This document shows, piece by piece, positions 54,184 through 63,489 of a DNA stretch of 64,000 nucleotides. The DNA comes from Marixanthomonas ophiurae (GTDB taxonomy: Bacteria > Bacteroidota > Bacteroidia > Flavobacteriales > Flavobacteriaceae), in NCBI RefSeq assembly GCF_003413745.1, contig NZ_QVID01000002.1, positions 682,001 to 746,000 of the forward strand, written 5' to 3'. A program made the translations under genes and the position numbers. Each line of letters begins with the position of its first letter. Position 1 is the first letter of the stretch. The notes beneath the pieces are model-generated. The model saw nothing but the letters and a program-made list of their open reading frames with translations. It did not search any database and was not told the origin of the DNA.

Positions 54184-55044
54184 TTGAATACCGAAACCGT
54201 ACATAACAGAATCCTAATTTTAGGGGCCAGCGGCTTTATAGGCAACGCAATTTATAAAGACCTTACCTCCTATTTTGATGTATTTGGCACCTATTGCACA
54301 AAACATTATGAGTATAAAGACAATCAGGTTTTTTACCGGTATTGCGTAGAAGAAGATAGCATCACTCCTATTCTCGATAAAGTGAAACCTCGCTTTATTA
54401 TTGTTTCAATAGCTGGAAATTATATTGACAGAATGAATATGCTTCGTGAAATTTGTTTGTTTGCGGAGCGATTCCCAGAAAGTAAAATACTTTATTTTTC
54501 TTCTTCTGAAATTTTTGATGGAGAACGTAATTATCCAGGATACGAATATGATAAACCAATTGCTGAAAGCAGGTTTGGGAGATTTAATATTTATGCAGAA
54601 AAAATATTGCAAGAACAGTTGCCACTTCAAACCGCTGTACTACGATTACCATTAGTTTTAGGAGTAAACTCGCCAACTTTAATACAGTTACGACAAAGTA
54701 TGAAGCATAACGCTGCTTTTGAGGTGTTTCCAAAACATATTGTTAGTGTTATTACTGAAGATAAAATAGCGCAACAAATACATTATATTATAAATAAAAA
54801 TCTAACTGGTATATTTCATTTAGCGAGCATAGATGTAATTCATCACGATGACCTTTTTACTGAAATCGCGGCTAAAATTGGACGCAAAATGCTTATATTT
54901 AAGTCAGTTTACAGTAGTAATGAAGATTTGTATAAAGCAATATTACCGAGAGATAATAAACTCCCTGAAGCATTACAAATTACTGTTTCAGAAGTAATAG
55001 ATGCTTGTACATTAAAAGAAGAAATTGTCACATTTAAAAACTAA
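54184..55044 (+). CDS. NAD(P)-dependent sugar-nucleotide reductase/epimerase-like protein (RmlD-like)
   Basis: The start is TTG 54184, since no ATG is found before the Rossmann loop RILILGASGFIGNAIYKDL (G-x-x-G-x-x-G). The 286-residue protein has YFSSSEIFDGERNYPGY and FNIYAEKILQEQ (S...Y-x-x-x-K catalytic set) and a C-terminal domain like RmlD/dTDP-4-dehydrorhamnose reductases. The substrate is unknown; the location between glsA and the pterin gene gives no clue to a sugar pathway. Confidence 0.75.
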   Translation: MNTETVHNRILILGASGFIGNAIYKDLTSYFDVFGTYCTKHYEYKDNQVFYRYCVEEDSITPILDKVKPRFIIVSIAGNYIDRMNMLREICLFAERFPESKILYFSSSEIFDGERNYPGYEYDKPIAESRFGRFNIYAEKILQEQLPLQTAVLRLPLVLGVNSPTLIQLRQSMKHNAAFEVFPKHIVSVITEDKIAQQIHYIINKNLTGIFHLASIDVIHHDDLFTEIAAKIGRKMLIFKSVYSSNEDLYKAILPRDNKLPEALQITVSEVIDACTLKEEIVTFKN

Positions 55045-55049
55045 AAAAT

Positions 55050-55331
55050 ATGAAAGCTTACACTGAAAAAGAAATTAATGAAAAGCTAGATAAATTTGAA
55101 GGTTGGGAGTTTGAGGAAAACGCCATACATACCGCATTTGAATTTGAAAATTTTAAAGAAGCCTTCTCTGCAATGACACGAATTGCCTTTGAAGCTGAAA
55201 AAATGCAACACCATCCTGACTGGCATAATGTTTATAACACATTAAATATCACACTCTCTACACATGATGCTGATGGCGTTACAGATAAAGATTTTGAACT
55301 TGCTAAAGTAATTGATGAACTTTTAGGATAA
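55050..55331 (+). CDS. Pterin-4a-carbinolamine dehydratase
   Basis: The 93-residue product is a full DCoH/PhhB-like enzyme. The hallmark EKMQHHPDWHNVYNTLNI holds the catalytic H-H-P-x-W set, and THDADGVTDKDFELAKVID follows. It recycles hydroxylated biopterin for phenylalanine hydroxylase or serves folate-related metabolism. Five bases separate it from the preceding gene. The hydroxylase itself is not seen in the window. Confidence 0.92.
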   Translation: MKAYTEKEINEKLDKFEGWEFEENAIHTAFEFENFKEAFSAMTRIAFEAEKMQHHPDWHNVYNTLNITLSTHDADGVTDKDFELAKVIDELLG

Positions 55332-55386
55332 AATCTGTTAAACCTGACGGTTCAGAAAAAAAAGTTTTTCTATTCAGTCAATTTTC

Positions 55387-55394
55387 TATTTTTG
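55387..55394 (+). promoter_or_regulatory. -7 box of yebC
   Basis: TATTTTTG is an exact TAnnTTTG match 19 bases before ATG 55414; a T-run at 55365-55369 lies near the -33 position. Confidence 0.45.
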
Positions 55395-55413
55395 TAATCC
55401 AAATTGAAAAACT

Positions 55414-56139
55414 ATGGGAAGAGCGTTCGAGTTTAGAAAAGCTAGAAAAATGAAACGTTGGGCAGCAATGTCTAAAGCCTTTACTCGTATTGGTAAAGAT
55501 ATTGTTATGGCCGTTAAAGAAGGCGGTCCCGATCCCGATACCAATTCTAGATTACGTGCAGTAATACAAAATGCCAAGGCAGTTAATATGCCTAAGGATA
55601 ATATTGAGCGTGCTATTAAACGTGCGAGCGATAAAAGTCAAGGCGACTATAAGGAAGTTTTATTTGAAGGCTACGCTCCGCACGGGATCGCTATATTAAT
55701 TGAAACCGCTACCGATAATAATACCCGTACGGTTGCCAATGTCCGTTCCTATTTCAACAAATGTGATGGTAGTTTAGGTACTTCAGGCTCTGTCGTCTTT
55801 ATGTTCGACCATACTTGTAATTTCCGTATCAATGGAGAAGGATTAGATATTGAAGAACTAGAATTAGAATTAATAGACCACGGTATTGAAGAAATTTTTG
55901 AAGATGAAGACGGAATCATGATCTATGCTCCATTTGAGAGTTTTGGCGCTATTCAGTCTTTTTTAGAAGAAAATAATATCGAAATATTATCTTCAGGTTT
56001 TGAACGTATTCCGCAAGTAACCAAATCACTTTCAGAAGAAGATGCAGCCGATGTAGAAAAGCTTTTAGAAAAAATAGAAGAAGATGATGATGTCCAGAAT
56101 GTGTATCATACTATGGAAGAAACCTCTTCAGAAGAATAA
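55414..56139 (+). CDS. YebC/PmpR family transcription or translation factor
   Basis: A 241-residue protein of the usual length. MGRAFEFRKARKMKRWAAM opens the family N-terminus, followed by AFTRIGKDIVMAVKEGGPDP, MPKDNIERAIKRAS, GYAPHGIAILIETATDNNTRT and GSVVFMFDH. The C-terminus is acidic. YebC was described as a DNA-binding regulator, and relatives aid translation through proline stretches. It is preceded by its own promoter and ends at a terminator. Confidence 0.93.
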   Translation: MGRAFEFRKARKMKRWAAMSKAFTRIGKDIVMAVKEGGPDPDTNSRLRAVIQNAKAVNMPKDNIERAIKRASDKSQGDYKEVLFEGYAPHGIAILIETATDNNTRTVANVRSYFNKCDGSLGTSGSVVFMFDHTCNFRINGEGLDIEELELELIDHGIEEIFEDEDGIMIYAPFESFGAIQSFLEENNIEILSSGFERIPQVTKSLSEEDAADVEKLLEKIEEDDDVQNVYHTMEETSSEE

Positions 56140-56159
56140 CTTAATAAGTTACTTTATAA

Positions 56160-56189
56160 AAAATGCCGCTAATAGTTTAGCGGCATTTT
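56160..56189. terminator. Bidirectional terminator after yebC
   Basis: AAAATGCCGCTA (56160-56171) pairs with TAGCGGCATTTT around a short loop, between convergent yebC and the lipoprotein gene. Confidence 0.88.
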
Positions 56190-56210
56190 CATTTTCAAAA
56201 ATTATATTAA

Positions 56211-57239
56211 TTATTCAGAATAGTAATATACTGAAGAAGCACCAGATAGTTCATTATTGATATCAGGAGAAATATTCCCTCCTTCTGAAGCATCTACAAA
56301 GGCTAACACACGTCCACCTCCATTTGCTCTTTCAGCAATAAATACAGTATCTGAATCTGCATCATAATCTGCAGAAACTGGATTACCTAAGAAAGTAGAA
56401 CCACCAGAAACTCTAATTTGATTATCAGCAACCACTAAAGTTTCCCCATCTGCTACACCATTAAATTTACTTTGGAAATTTGAAATGATATGGAAACCAC
56501 CATCTGAATCTACAGCAGCATCTCCAATATCAGTTAAAATCATCGTTCCATCATCAAAACCAATTCCGTGGGTTCTTACTATTCCCTCAACAGTAATTTG
56601 TTTTGTAGGAGCCACAGTTGTATTGGTTGTCACATTTGAGAAGTCACTAAATTGAGCAATATCTGAAGTTTTGTCTACTACAGCGAATAAGTCGTTACCA
56701 ACAAATTCAATACCCCATACTGCAAAACCAATTTCTACAGTGTTTCTAAGTGTAAATCCAGATGCAGTTTTAGTGTATACAAAAAACCGTCCGTCATCTG
56801 TATTAGGATCACCATCTACATCAGCATTATCTGAAACCACAAAAATATCACCATTTACGGCTATATCACGCGGACTTTCCAAATCGGCACTGCTTTCAAG
56901 CACTAAATCTAGATTTATTCCATCTTCAGTAACTGAAATATCTCCATACGTGTTAAGCTTCAGCATACTTCTCGAAGCCTGTGTTAATTGGTCTTCATCC
57001 TCGTCGTAATAAATACCTTCCGCATCTGTTGAAAGCGTTAAAAAGGTTTTCGTTTCAATGTTGCTTTGATCGCTTAAATCATACATTGTAGGGTTTCCAT
57101 TTGTATTACTAGATGCATACAGTTCTGCTCTTGAATCTTCTGAAGGTCCATCATCGTCGCTTACAGAATCGTCATCACTACAAGAGTAAATAAATAGGGA
57201 TGAACAGAGAATAATTGTTAAAATTTTAATCGTTTTCAT
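56211..57239 (-). CDS. Lipoprotein, probable beta-propeller
   Basis: The 342-residue product has a lipoprotein signal (MKTIKILTIILCSSLFIYSC, Cys 20) then an acidic linker (SDDDSVSDDDGPSEDS). The rest is a repeated beta pattern with motifs such as SPRDIAVNGDIFVVSDNADV, AVWGIEFVGNDLFAVVDKT and RTHGIGFDDGTMILTDIG, each strand set of about 45-50 residues. That suggests a six- or seven-bladed propeller. The acidic stretch after the Cys resembles Bacteroidetes surface-lipoprotein export signals, so it may sit on the cell surface. Ligand unknown. About 190 bases upstream hold no gene. Confidence 0.72.
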   Translation of the reverse strand: MKTIKILTIILCSSLFIYSCSDDDSVSDDDGPSEDSRAELYASSNTNGNPTMYDLSDQSNIETKTFLTLSTDAEGIYYDEDEDQLTQASRSMLKLNTYGDISVTEDGINLDLVLESSADLESPRDIAVNGDIFVVSDNADVDGDPNTDDGRFFVYTKTASGFTLRNTVEIGFAVWGIEFVGNDLFAVVDKTSDIAQFSDFSNVTTNTTVAPTKQITVEGIVRTHGIGFDDGTMILTDIGDAAVDSDGGFHIISNFQSKFNGVADGETLVVADNQIRVSGGSTFLGNPVSADYDADSDTVFIAERANGGGRVLAFVDASEGGNISPDINNELSGASSVYYYSE

Positions 57240-57427
57240 AGTTTTGTTTTTAATTGTTATCTATAGATACAACTGAAAATGATTACTATGAAGTTTTATT
57301 ATATTAGTTAACTAAAATTTAACTTCATTTATTGATTATCAGATACTTATAAAATAAAATAAATTATTTAGTTAACAAATATTTCAACTAATTAAATGTT
57401 AATGATATTCAATATAAAACCTTAAAA

Positions 57428-57964
57428 TTAAGAGTATTCTGGTTTTTTTCCAACTACGTTGTTATAGTGCTTTTGCAACTCTTTGGTATCAACAACAATA
57501 TCATCAGTTAAATAGTGGGGTTTTCCAATTAAAACAGATTTTGTTTTATAATCGAAAGCTACAGGAATAACCGGAACATTAGCTGTTCTGGCGATGTAAT
57601 AAAAGCCTGTTTTCCAATTTTCAACTTTTTTACGGGTGCCTTCAGGTGATAATGCTAATCTAAATTCATCTTTTTCTGAAAATATTTTTGCAATCGCTTG
57701 TACTTTATTTTGTCCAGGAGCTCGATCTAAAGGTGCGCCACCCATCCATTTAAAATACCATCCAAAAGGTGGTGTAAAGAGTTCTTTTTTGGCGATAAAG
57801 TTAATTTGGACTTTTAAAATCCGCCTTGTGAACACACCAATATAAAAGTCGTGCCAGCTAGTATGGGGAACAACGATTATTACCGCTTTTTTAATATTGG
57901 AATCAAAGTTACCTTTGATTTTCCAACCCATAAGATTACAAAAAATAAACCGGGTTAGTCCCAT
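57428..57964 (-). CDS. Lysophospholipid acyltransferase (PlsC-like) family protein
   Basis: The 178-residue protein has the H-x4-D acyltransferase motif in IIVVPHTSWHDFYIGVF, a GGAPLDRAPGQNKVQ segment and RLALSPEGTRKKV (the E-G-T-R substrate motif), but lacks a long N-terminal membrane helix. Family members acylate lysophosphatidate or related lipids at the inner membrane. It follows the KdsB-KdnB-like fusion gene by only seven bases on the same strand, so a role in lipid A or outer-membrane lipid modification is conceivable. Confidence 0.83.
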   Translation of the reverse strand: MGLTRFIFCNLMGWKIKGNFDSNIKKAVIIVVPHTSWHDFYIGVFTRRILKVQINFIAKKELFTPPFGWYFKWMGGAPLDRAPGQNKVQAIAKIFSEKDEFRLALSPEGTRKKVENWKTGFYYIARTANVPVIPVAFDYKTKSVLIGKPHYLTDDIVVDTKELQKHYNNVVGKKPEYS

Positions 57965-57971
57965 TGTTAGT

Positions 57972-59801
57972 CTACATCTTTAAGTAAAGTTCTTTTAATT
58001 TTCCTTTAGTCATTATAGTTTGCCAATTGTCACCTAATGCGTTTTCCCACAATGGAACAAGACTTAATGCAATATCAATCATCTTATCCATTTGACGGTC
58101 AGATAAGTTGGCACAGAGTCCTTTTGGGATTTCTATATCATGAGTTTCAACCATTTCTTTAAACAGAACAACATCTTTAGGATAAAATTCTTCTAAATGG
58201 TTAAAAACAATACAGTTACCAATACCATGCTTGGTGCCTAATACATAAGAAAGACCGTAACTCATGGCATGTGCAACACCAACTTGTGAATAAGCAATAC
58301 TCATCCCACCGTGCCAAGAAGCCATCATTAATTTAGCGCGGGCTTCTTCTTCTGAAATTGATTGTGTTACAAATATTTCTTTACAAAGATCATAGGCTTT
58401 TTCACCATAACTTTGGCTAAAGGCATTTAAAAATGTACCGTTTAATGATTCTACACAATGAATAAAACAATCCATTCCTGTATAAAACCATTGGTTTTTG
58501 GGAACACCTAGGGTTAACTGTGGGTCTAATATTACTTGGTCAAATGGTGTGAAATCACTGTTAATACCTAGTTTTCTAATAGGTCCTGATAGAACTGTAG
58601 TTCTTGAAACTTCTGCTCCAGTTCCCGAAATGGTAGGAACTCCTACGTGGTAAACTGCTTTGTTTTTAACTAAATCCCAACCTTGGTAATCAGCAGCACT
58701 TCCTTCATTTGTAAGCATTATGGAAACTGCTTTTGCGATGTCCATGATTGTTCCACCACCAACGCCAATAATCCCAGAAGGTTTTTTCTTAAACTCTGAA
58801 GTAATTTCTTTTACTATTTGATCAATTTGAGCAGTTGCTGGCTCTTCATCTGCTGAAATAAAAATCAGTTTATCATTAAACCGAAGTCTTATTCTATCAG
58901 TCAATGCTTTATTGTTTTCAAATACATCATCAACCAAAAAGACAAACGGAGCATTTTCTTGTCGTTGCGGTGCTAATATTTCAAGTAATTGATCAAAAGA
59001 TCCACTACCGAATACCACTTTTGGTACCATCGGGAAGTTTCGGAACTTATTATTTACCGATTTTTTATCTTCCTTTTTTAATAACTTATTTGCTTCAACT
59101 AAGTCTTCAGGAGTATCTATTTCGACTCCTTGAGTGTTTGTTACAGCCATTTTTATTCTTTTTCCGTATTCTAAATATCGTATACATTCAATTTTTTCAA
59201 CCGCTTCTAAGGATCGCATAGGTAAATGATAAAAATCCATCAATGCTTCTTTTCTAAAAGCATATATTCCTTTGTGTTTATAATACTTTACGTCGGCATT
59301 TTTATCCCTCGGGTATGGTATGGGAGATCTAGAAAAATACAAAGCAAAATCATCTTTATCGGTAATTACCTTTACGCAGTTGGGATCGCTTATTTCTTTC
59401 CAATCATCTATTTCAGTCATTAATGAAGCCAAATCTATCGAATCGGCATCTTCACCTTTAAAAACCTCTAATACTTGTTGCAGTCCTTTTTTACTGGTAA
59501 AAGGTTCATCACCTTGTACATTTACAACAATGTCTACATCCATGTTTTCAACTGCTTCGGCAATCCGATCACTCCCACTTTCGTGCGTTTTTTTACTCAT
59601 AATGGCTTTACCGCCGTTAGTTTCAATCTCTTTATAAATAACATCGCTATCGGTCACTACATATACTTCATCGAAAAGATTGGTGTTTTTTGCAGCTTCA
59701 TAGGTACGTATAATTACAGTTTTTCCACCTAGGTCTTGCATCAATTTTCCAGGAAATCGAGAGGCGCCGTAACGGGCAGGAATCATGGCTATTATTTTCA
59801 A
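57972..59801 (-). CDS. Fusion of CMP-Kdo synthetase (KdsB) and iron-type alcohol dehydrogenase (KdnB-like)
   Basis: A single 609-residue frame. Residues 1-245 are a cytidylyltransferase: [55 protein letters not shown]. Residues ~255-609 are an iron-containing alcohol dehydrogenase: [52 protein letters not shown] and metal-site [12 protein letters not shown] with [16 protein letters not shown]. In Shewanella KdnB oxidises Kdo at C8 before KdnA transaminates it to Kdo8N, and KdsB activates the product. Here oxidation and activation modules share one chain. The transaminase is not in this window. Cytosolic LPS-sugar synthesis. Confidence 0.85.
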   Translation of the reverse strand: MKIIAMIPARYGASRFPGKLMQDLGGKTVIIRTYEAAKNTNLFDEVYVVTDSDVIYKEIETNGGKAIMSKKTHESGSDRIAEAVENMDVDIVVNVQGDEPFTSKKGLQQVLEVFKGEDADSIDLASLMTEIDDWKEISDPNCVKVITDKDDFALYFSRSPIPYPRDKNADVKYYKHKGIYAFRKEALMDFYHLPMRSLEAVEKIECIRYLEYGKRIKMAVTNTQGVEIDTPEDLVEANKLLKKEDKKSVNNKFRNFPMVPKVVFGSGSFDQLLEILAPQRQENAPFVFLVDDVFENNKALTDRIRLRFNDKLIFISADEEPATAQIDQIVKEITSEFKKKPSGIIGVGGGTIMDIAKAVSIMLTNEGSAADYQGWDLVKNKAVYHVGVPTISGTGAEVSRTTVLSGPIRKLGINSDFTPFDQVILDPQLTLGVPKNQWFYTGMDCFIHCVESLNGTFLNAFSQSYGEKAYDLCKEIFVTQSISEEEARAKLMMASWHGGMSIAYSQVGVAHAMSYGLSYVLGTKHGIGNCIVFNHLEEFYPKDVVLFKEMVETHDIEIPKGLCANLSDRQMDKMIDIALSLVPLWENALGDNWQTIMTKGKLKELYLKM

Positions 59802-59837
59802 GGGAATCGTTTTAAAGTGAATTCAAAAATAAGAAGA

Positions 59838-60416
59838 TTAAGTTTTGGACAAGCGCTTTTTTCGAAGCTTTTTATAAAACCTAAAAATTATAAAAAATAG
59901 AACAAGGACTAAAACAAAGGCAATAATAGGTACAAAGATGGAAAGAATGGACATTAACGTTGAAATACCCGTTTCTACTGTTGTTAATATGGGGTTTGCA
60001 AATCCAGCTGTAGTTGTACTAGAAGTAAGTCTCGCTGCAGAAGCATTTCCTTTTATAGCAGCTGCAGTACCACCACCGGCTATAATTGCTAAGGCCCAAG
60101 TTATAACGGGATCTAAGTTGGTAATTGTAGCAACCATAACAACAGTACCAGCTAAGGTGGCCAATGGTAATGCAATGGTATCAAGAATATTATCAAACCA
60201 CGGGATATAATATCCAAAAATTTCAATTAAAGTGGCAACTCCCAAAGTTATAAAAGCAGTAAAGCTACCAATCCATTGCCAGCTTTCATTTAACGGAATT
60301 ACATCATAATAACCCGCCAAACTCAAAATTAGTAAAGGTAAAAAAACCCGAAATCCAACGGCCGAAGCAAGACCTATGCCTAAAAAAATACTTATTAAAA
60401 CCTCAAATGTATCCAT
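59838..60416 (-). CDS. DUF4126 family membrane protein
   Basis: The 192-residue product has about four to five hydrophobic helices, an AVGFRVFLPLLILSLAG N-terminal segment, the Gly/Ala-rich ALAIIAGGGTAAAIKGNASAAR and TTTAGFANPILTTVET, all typical of DUF4126. The end is basic (RFYKKLRKKRLSKT). Function unknown. It is 36 bases upstream of the KdsB-KdnB-like gene on the same strand. Confidence 0.85.
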   Translation of the reverse strand: MDTFEVLISIFLGIGLASAVGFRVFLPLLILSLAGYYDVIPLNESWQWIGSFTAFITLGVATLIEIFGYYIPWFDNILDTIALPLATLAGTVVMVATITNLDPVITWALAIIAGGGTAAAIKGNASAARLTSSTTTAGFANPILTTVETGISTLMSILSIFVPIIAFVLVLVLFFIIFRFYKKLRKKRLSKT

Positions 60417-60471
60417 GCTTTAGTTGGTTCAAAAACTCACAGAATAATAAAAACCTTGCGGTAAACTACTA

Positions 60472-61896
60472 CTAATCTACAAAAAATTCATCCTTAAAGC
60501 CTATTAAGTATAATTTTTCTGTTGCTCGTGTTATAGCAGTATATAACCACCTTAAGTAGTCTTTATCAATACCATTTGGTAAATAGGGTTGTTCTACAAA
60601 AACCGTGTTCCACTGTCCCCCTTGCGATTTGTGACAAGTAATTGCATAAGAGAACTTTACCTGTAAGGCATTAAAGTACTTGTTATTTTTTACAGCTAAA
60701 AATTTTTTATACTTAGATTTTTCTGAAGCATAGTCCTTCATTACTTCTTGGTATAATTTGTTGGAGTCTTCATAAGACAGAGATGGTGTTTCTGAAGTAA
60801 GTGTGTCTAATAATAAAACGGTTTCTAGCGGTTTCATTTTGGGATAATCTACCATGTTTACCAGTACTTCAGCAAAACGGAAGCCGTATAAATCTTTAAA
60901 CCCAAAAATCTCCAATACTTCAACAATATCACCATTAGCAATAAAACCTGCTTCGCTTTCCGGTTTTACCCAATGATAATTATTTTTTACTACCATTAAA
61001 TAATCGCCAGCGGCTAATTCAGATTCTTGAAAAAGAATGCGGTTCCTAATATTTTGATTGTACAGGTTAGCTCGTTTATTAGAACGTACTATGATTACCG
61101 TATCTTCATTGCCCAATGAACTGTAACTATCGCTTATAGCATCCATTAACTCCTGTCCATCCATTGGCCTTATTACTTCAGGATATGGAGTTTCAGTAAA
61201 TTTAAAGTCTTTAAAAAAGCCGTCATCCAATCGTTCACGAAGTGTTGTGGCATTCATTAAAATACCACTGTCTTTTTGCTGACGAACTACTTCATTCAAT
61301 TCTAATTCAACAACTTCCTTATTGTATTGATTTTGCAAGGTATGTTTGTCTAAAGCAGGACTCAAGGTTAGTTTTACTGGCGGTAACTGTGCTGTATCTC
61401 CTATTAAAAGAAGTTTACAGTTATGGCCACTATATACATATTGCATTAAATCGTCTAATAAAGAGCCATTTTCAAATAACTTTGAATCTTGGTTAATATC
61501 AGGAATCATAGAAGCTTCATCTACAATAAAAATAACATTACGACTTTTATTGGGTTGTAACCTAAAGGATACCCCTCCACCTTTTTCAGATTTTGGAAAG
61601 TATATTTTTTTATGAATAGTAAACGCCTCTTTCTGTGAGTAATTACTAATCACTTTTGCAGCACGTCCTGTTGGAGCTAATAAAACAGAGGATTTTTTTA
61701 GTTTCCATAGGTTTTTAACCAATGTTCCTACAATTGTAGTTTTTCCGGTACCTGCATACCCTTTTAGTAAAAAAACCTCATTTTCATTTGTTTCTACTGA
61801 AAATTTAGCCAATAATTGTAATGCAATATCTTGGTTTGTAGTAGTTTTATGAGGGAAATCGTGCTTTAAAAGCGAATAAAATCTTGATGTATCCAT
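60472..61896 (-). CDS. RecD/Dda-like superfamily 1 DNA helicase
   Basis: ATG 61896 is preferred to a TTG four codons upstream. The 474-residue protein has Walker A in FLLKGYAGTGKTTIVGTL, Walker B in VIFIVDEASMIPD, motif III LLIGDTAQLPPV, and the C-terminal motifs SYAITCHKSQGGQWNTVFVE and LYTAITRATEKLYLIG. It is shorter than RecD2 and lacks its N-terminal domain, like phage Dda. It should be a 5'-3' helicase used in repair or replication restart. Divergent from the operon ending in rsmD. Confidence 0.9.
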   Translation of the reverse strand: MDTSRFYSLLKHDFPHKTTTNQDIALQLLAKFSVETNENEVFLLKGYAGTGKTTIVGTLVKNLWKLKKSSVLLAPTGRAAKVISNYSQKEAFTIHKKIYFPKSEKGGGVSFRLQPNKSRNVIFIVDEASMIPDINQDSKLFENGSLLDDLMQYVYSGHNCKLLLIGDTAQLPPVKLTLSPALDKHTLQNQYNKEVVELELNEVVRQQKDSGILMNATTLRERLDDGFFKDFKFTETPYPEVIRPMDGQELMDAISDSYSSLGNEDTVIIVRSNKRANLYNQNIRNRILFQESELAAGDYLMVVKNNYHWVKPESEAGFIANGDIVEVLEIFGFKDLYGFRFAEVLVNMVDYPKMKPLETVLLLDTLTSETPSLSYEDSNKLYQEVMKDYASEKSKYKKFLAVKNNKYFNALQVKFSYAITCHKSQGGQWNTVFVEQPYLPNGIDKDYLRWLYTAITRATEKLYLIGFKDEFFVD

Positions 61897-61951
61897 ATAG
61901 TATTGCAAACATAATGGTTTTGCACTTAGTGATGATTTTTTTAGATTATAG

Positions 61952-61981
61952 TTTTACGAACAAAAAAAAATTGTAGATTTG
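61952..61981 (+). promoter_or_regulatory. Promoter of the 62028-rsmD operon
   Basis: TTTT (61952-61955), 18 bases, then the exact box TAGATTTG (61974-61981), giving a ~40-base leader before ATG 62028. Confidence 0.5.
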
Positions 61982-62027
61982 CGAGAGACCTATACATAAT
62001 TTTAAACGTTAACAAAACTATCGTACA

Positions 62028-62687
62028 ATGAGACTTGTAATACAGATAATTCTTTGGATTGTTATTATCTTTCTAGGATACCAGCTTTATAGCTCCATCA
62101 ATGGGCCATATGAATTTAATAAAGAAAAAGAAGTTCGCTATCAAAAAGTTATTAATAACTTAAAAGATATAAGAGATGCAGAATTAGCTCACCAAGAAAT
62201 TGCAGGTAATTTTACAGGAAGTTTTGATAGTTTAGTTCGTTTTATAGATACTGCGCAATTTGCAATTACACAAAGACGTGATTCAGTTTATGCAGATGTT
62301 GAGAAAAATAAAGCATATGGCATTGATGAAGGATACTTTATTACAGAATCACTAATAGATACACTTAGCTTTACCCCTGTAAAAGATTCTTTATTCGGTT
62401 CAGATCGTTATAAGACAATGATGAATGTTCCTGTTAAAGGAGTTGATGCAAAGTTTAAACTTGAAGCGGGAAGTATTATGAAAAATGGAAGTAAGTATTC
62501 TGTTTTTGAAGCGAGCATACCAAAAGATGTAGTATTACAAGGAATGGATGAAGAGTTGGTTTATCAAGAAAAGCAAGCAAATACTGTAGAAGGAGTTCGA
62601 GGTGATAAAGTACAAGTTGGATCTATGGAAGAAATAACAACTAATGGTAACTGGGGAAAATCATATGACTCAGCCGATAACCAATAA
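62028..62687 (+). CDS. Single-pass membrane protein with pilin-like pattern, unknown
   Basis: The 219-residue product starts with one hydrophobic helix (residues 3-22, LVIQIILWIVIIFLGYQLY) followed by a long amphipathic helix (KEKEVRYQKVINNLKDIRDA) and the A-x-x-x-x-x-G-x-F-x-x-x-x-x-x-L pattern (AELAHQEIAGNFTGSFDSL). That arrangement recalls pseudopilins or PilN-type single-pass proteins, though no prepilin peptidase site is evident. The rest is beta-rich and likely periplasmic. Its last 23 bases overlap the DUF3822 gene. Function unknown. Confidence 0.65.
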   Translation: MRLVIQIILWIVIIFLGYQLYSSINGPYEFNKEKEVRYQKVINNLKDIRDAELAHQEIAGNFTGSFDSLVRFIDTAQFAITQRRDSVYADVEKNKAYGIDEGYFITESLIDTLSFTPVKDSLFGSDRYKTMMNVPVKGVDAKFKLEAGSIMKNGSKYSVFEASIPKDVVLQGMDEELVYQEKQANTVEGVRGDKVQVGSMEEITTNGNWGKSYDSADNQ

Positions 62688-63489
62688 AAATACCTTACAT
62701 ATCAATAAAAGTCTGTCCGTTCAAATTTCTTTGACCGGACTTTCTTTTTTAGTCACAACGAGTGACAATAAGGAGGTATTATATTTTCTAGAAGAAAAAT
62801 TTGAGAGTTCCACTCCTCCAGAAGAATTACTTACTACGATTGAGACTATCATAAATAGCAATGAAGAACTACAACATAGTTTTAATCAAGTAACCTTACT
62901 CTACGCTACAAACTTATATGCTCTTGTACCGTATTCTCTTTTTGATGAAACGAAAGCTAGCGAATATTTAAAATTTAATTCAAAAATACTAGCCAACGAT
63001 TTTATTTCACACGATAGGTTGAAGAATCAAGATATTGTTATTGTTTATGTTCCGTATATTAATATAAACAATTACTTTTTTGAAAAATATGGGTCCTTTC
63101 AATATTATCATGCTACTTCAATATTGATACCAACCATACTTAAAGCAGAGAAATTTATAAAAGAACCGAAAGTATATATAAGTGTTCAATCTGAAAGTTT
63201 TGACTGTATCATTGTTAAAGATGGTGGTTTAAAACTTTGTAATACCTTTTCATACAGAACAGCAGAAGATTTTATATATTATTTATTATTCTGTATGGAG
63301 CAACTTAAACTCAATCCAGAACGTACTGAAGTTGTATTAATGGGGAACATTGAAAAAGAAAGCGATGTTTTTGAAATACTCTATACATATGTAAGAAATG
63401 TATCTTTCGCTTCAGAAAACTTTTCTGATTTATCTTTTTCTGAAAAAATGAATAAGCATCAACATTTCGTGTTAAAAAACAGTTTATAA
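62665..63489 (+). CDS. DUF3822 family protein, possible actin-like fold
   Basis: ATG 62665 (MTQPITNKNTLHINKS) is preferred to an upstream GTG-like start at 62644. The 274-residue product matches the Bacteroidetes DUF3822 type: LSVQISLTGLSFLVTTSDN, YALVPYSLFDETKASEYLKF, IVYVPYININNYFFEKYGSF. The second half (KVYISVQSESFDCIIVKDGG, then TEVVLMGNIEKESDVFEIL) has the strand-strand-helix order of ASKHA ATPases such as PilM or GspL, but no phosphate loop is obvious. It overlaps both neighbours, so the trio 62028-rsmD is coupled. Confidence 0.72.
   Translation: MTQPITNKNTLHINKSLSVQISLTGLSFLVTTSDNKEVLYFLEEKFESSTPPEELLTTIETIINSNEELQHSFNQVTLLYATNLYALVPYSLFDETKASEYLKFNSKILANDFISHDRLKNQDIVIVYVPYININNYFFEKYGSFQYYHATSILIPTILKAEKFIKEPKVYISVQSESFDCIIVKDGGLKLCNTFSYRTAEDFIYYLLFCMEQLKLNPERTEVVLMGNIEKESDVFEILYTYVRNVSFASENFSDLSFSEKMNKHQHFVLKNSL

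Noticed and set aside
57972-59801. Possibility that the KdsB-KdnB fusion is two genes joined by a frameshift artefact
   Set aside because: No start codon context, terminator or gap is visible at the junction, and the linker ([15 protein letters not shown]) reads as normal coding sequence; resequencing would settle it.
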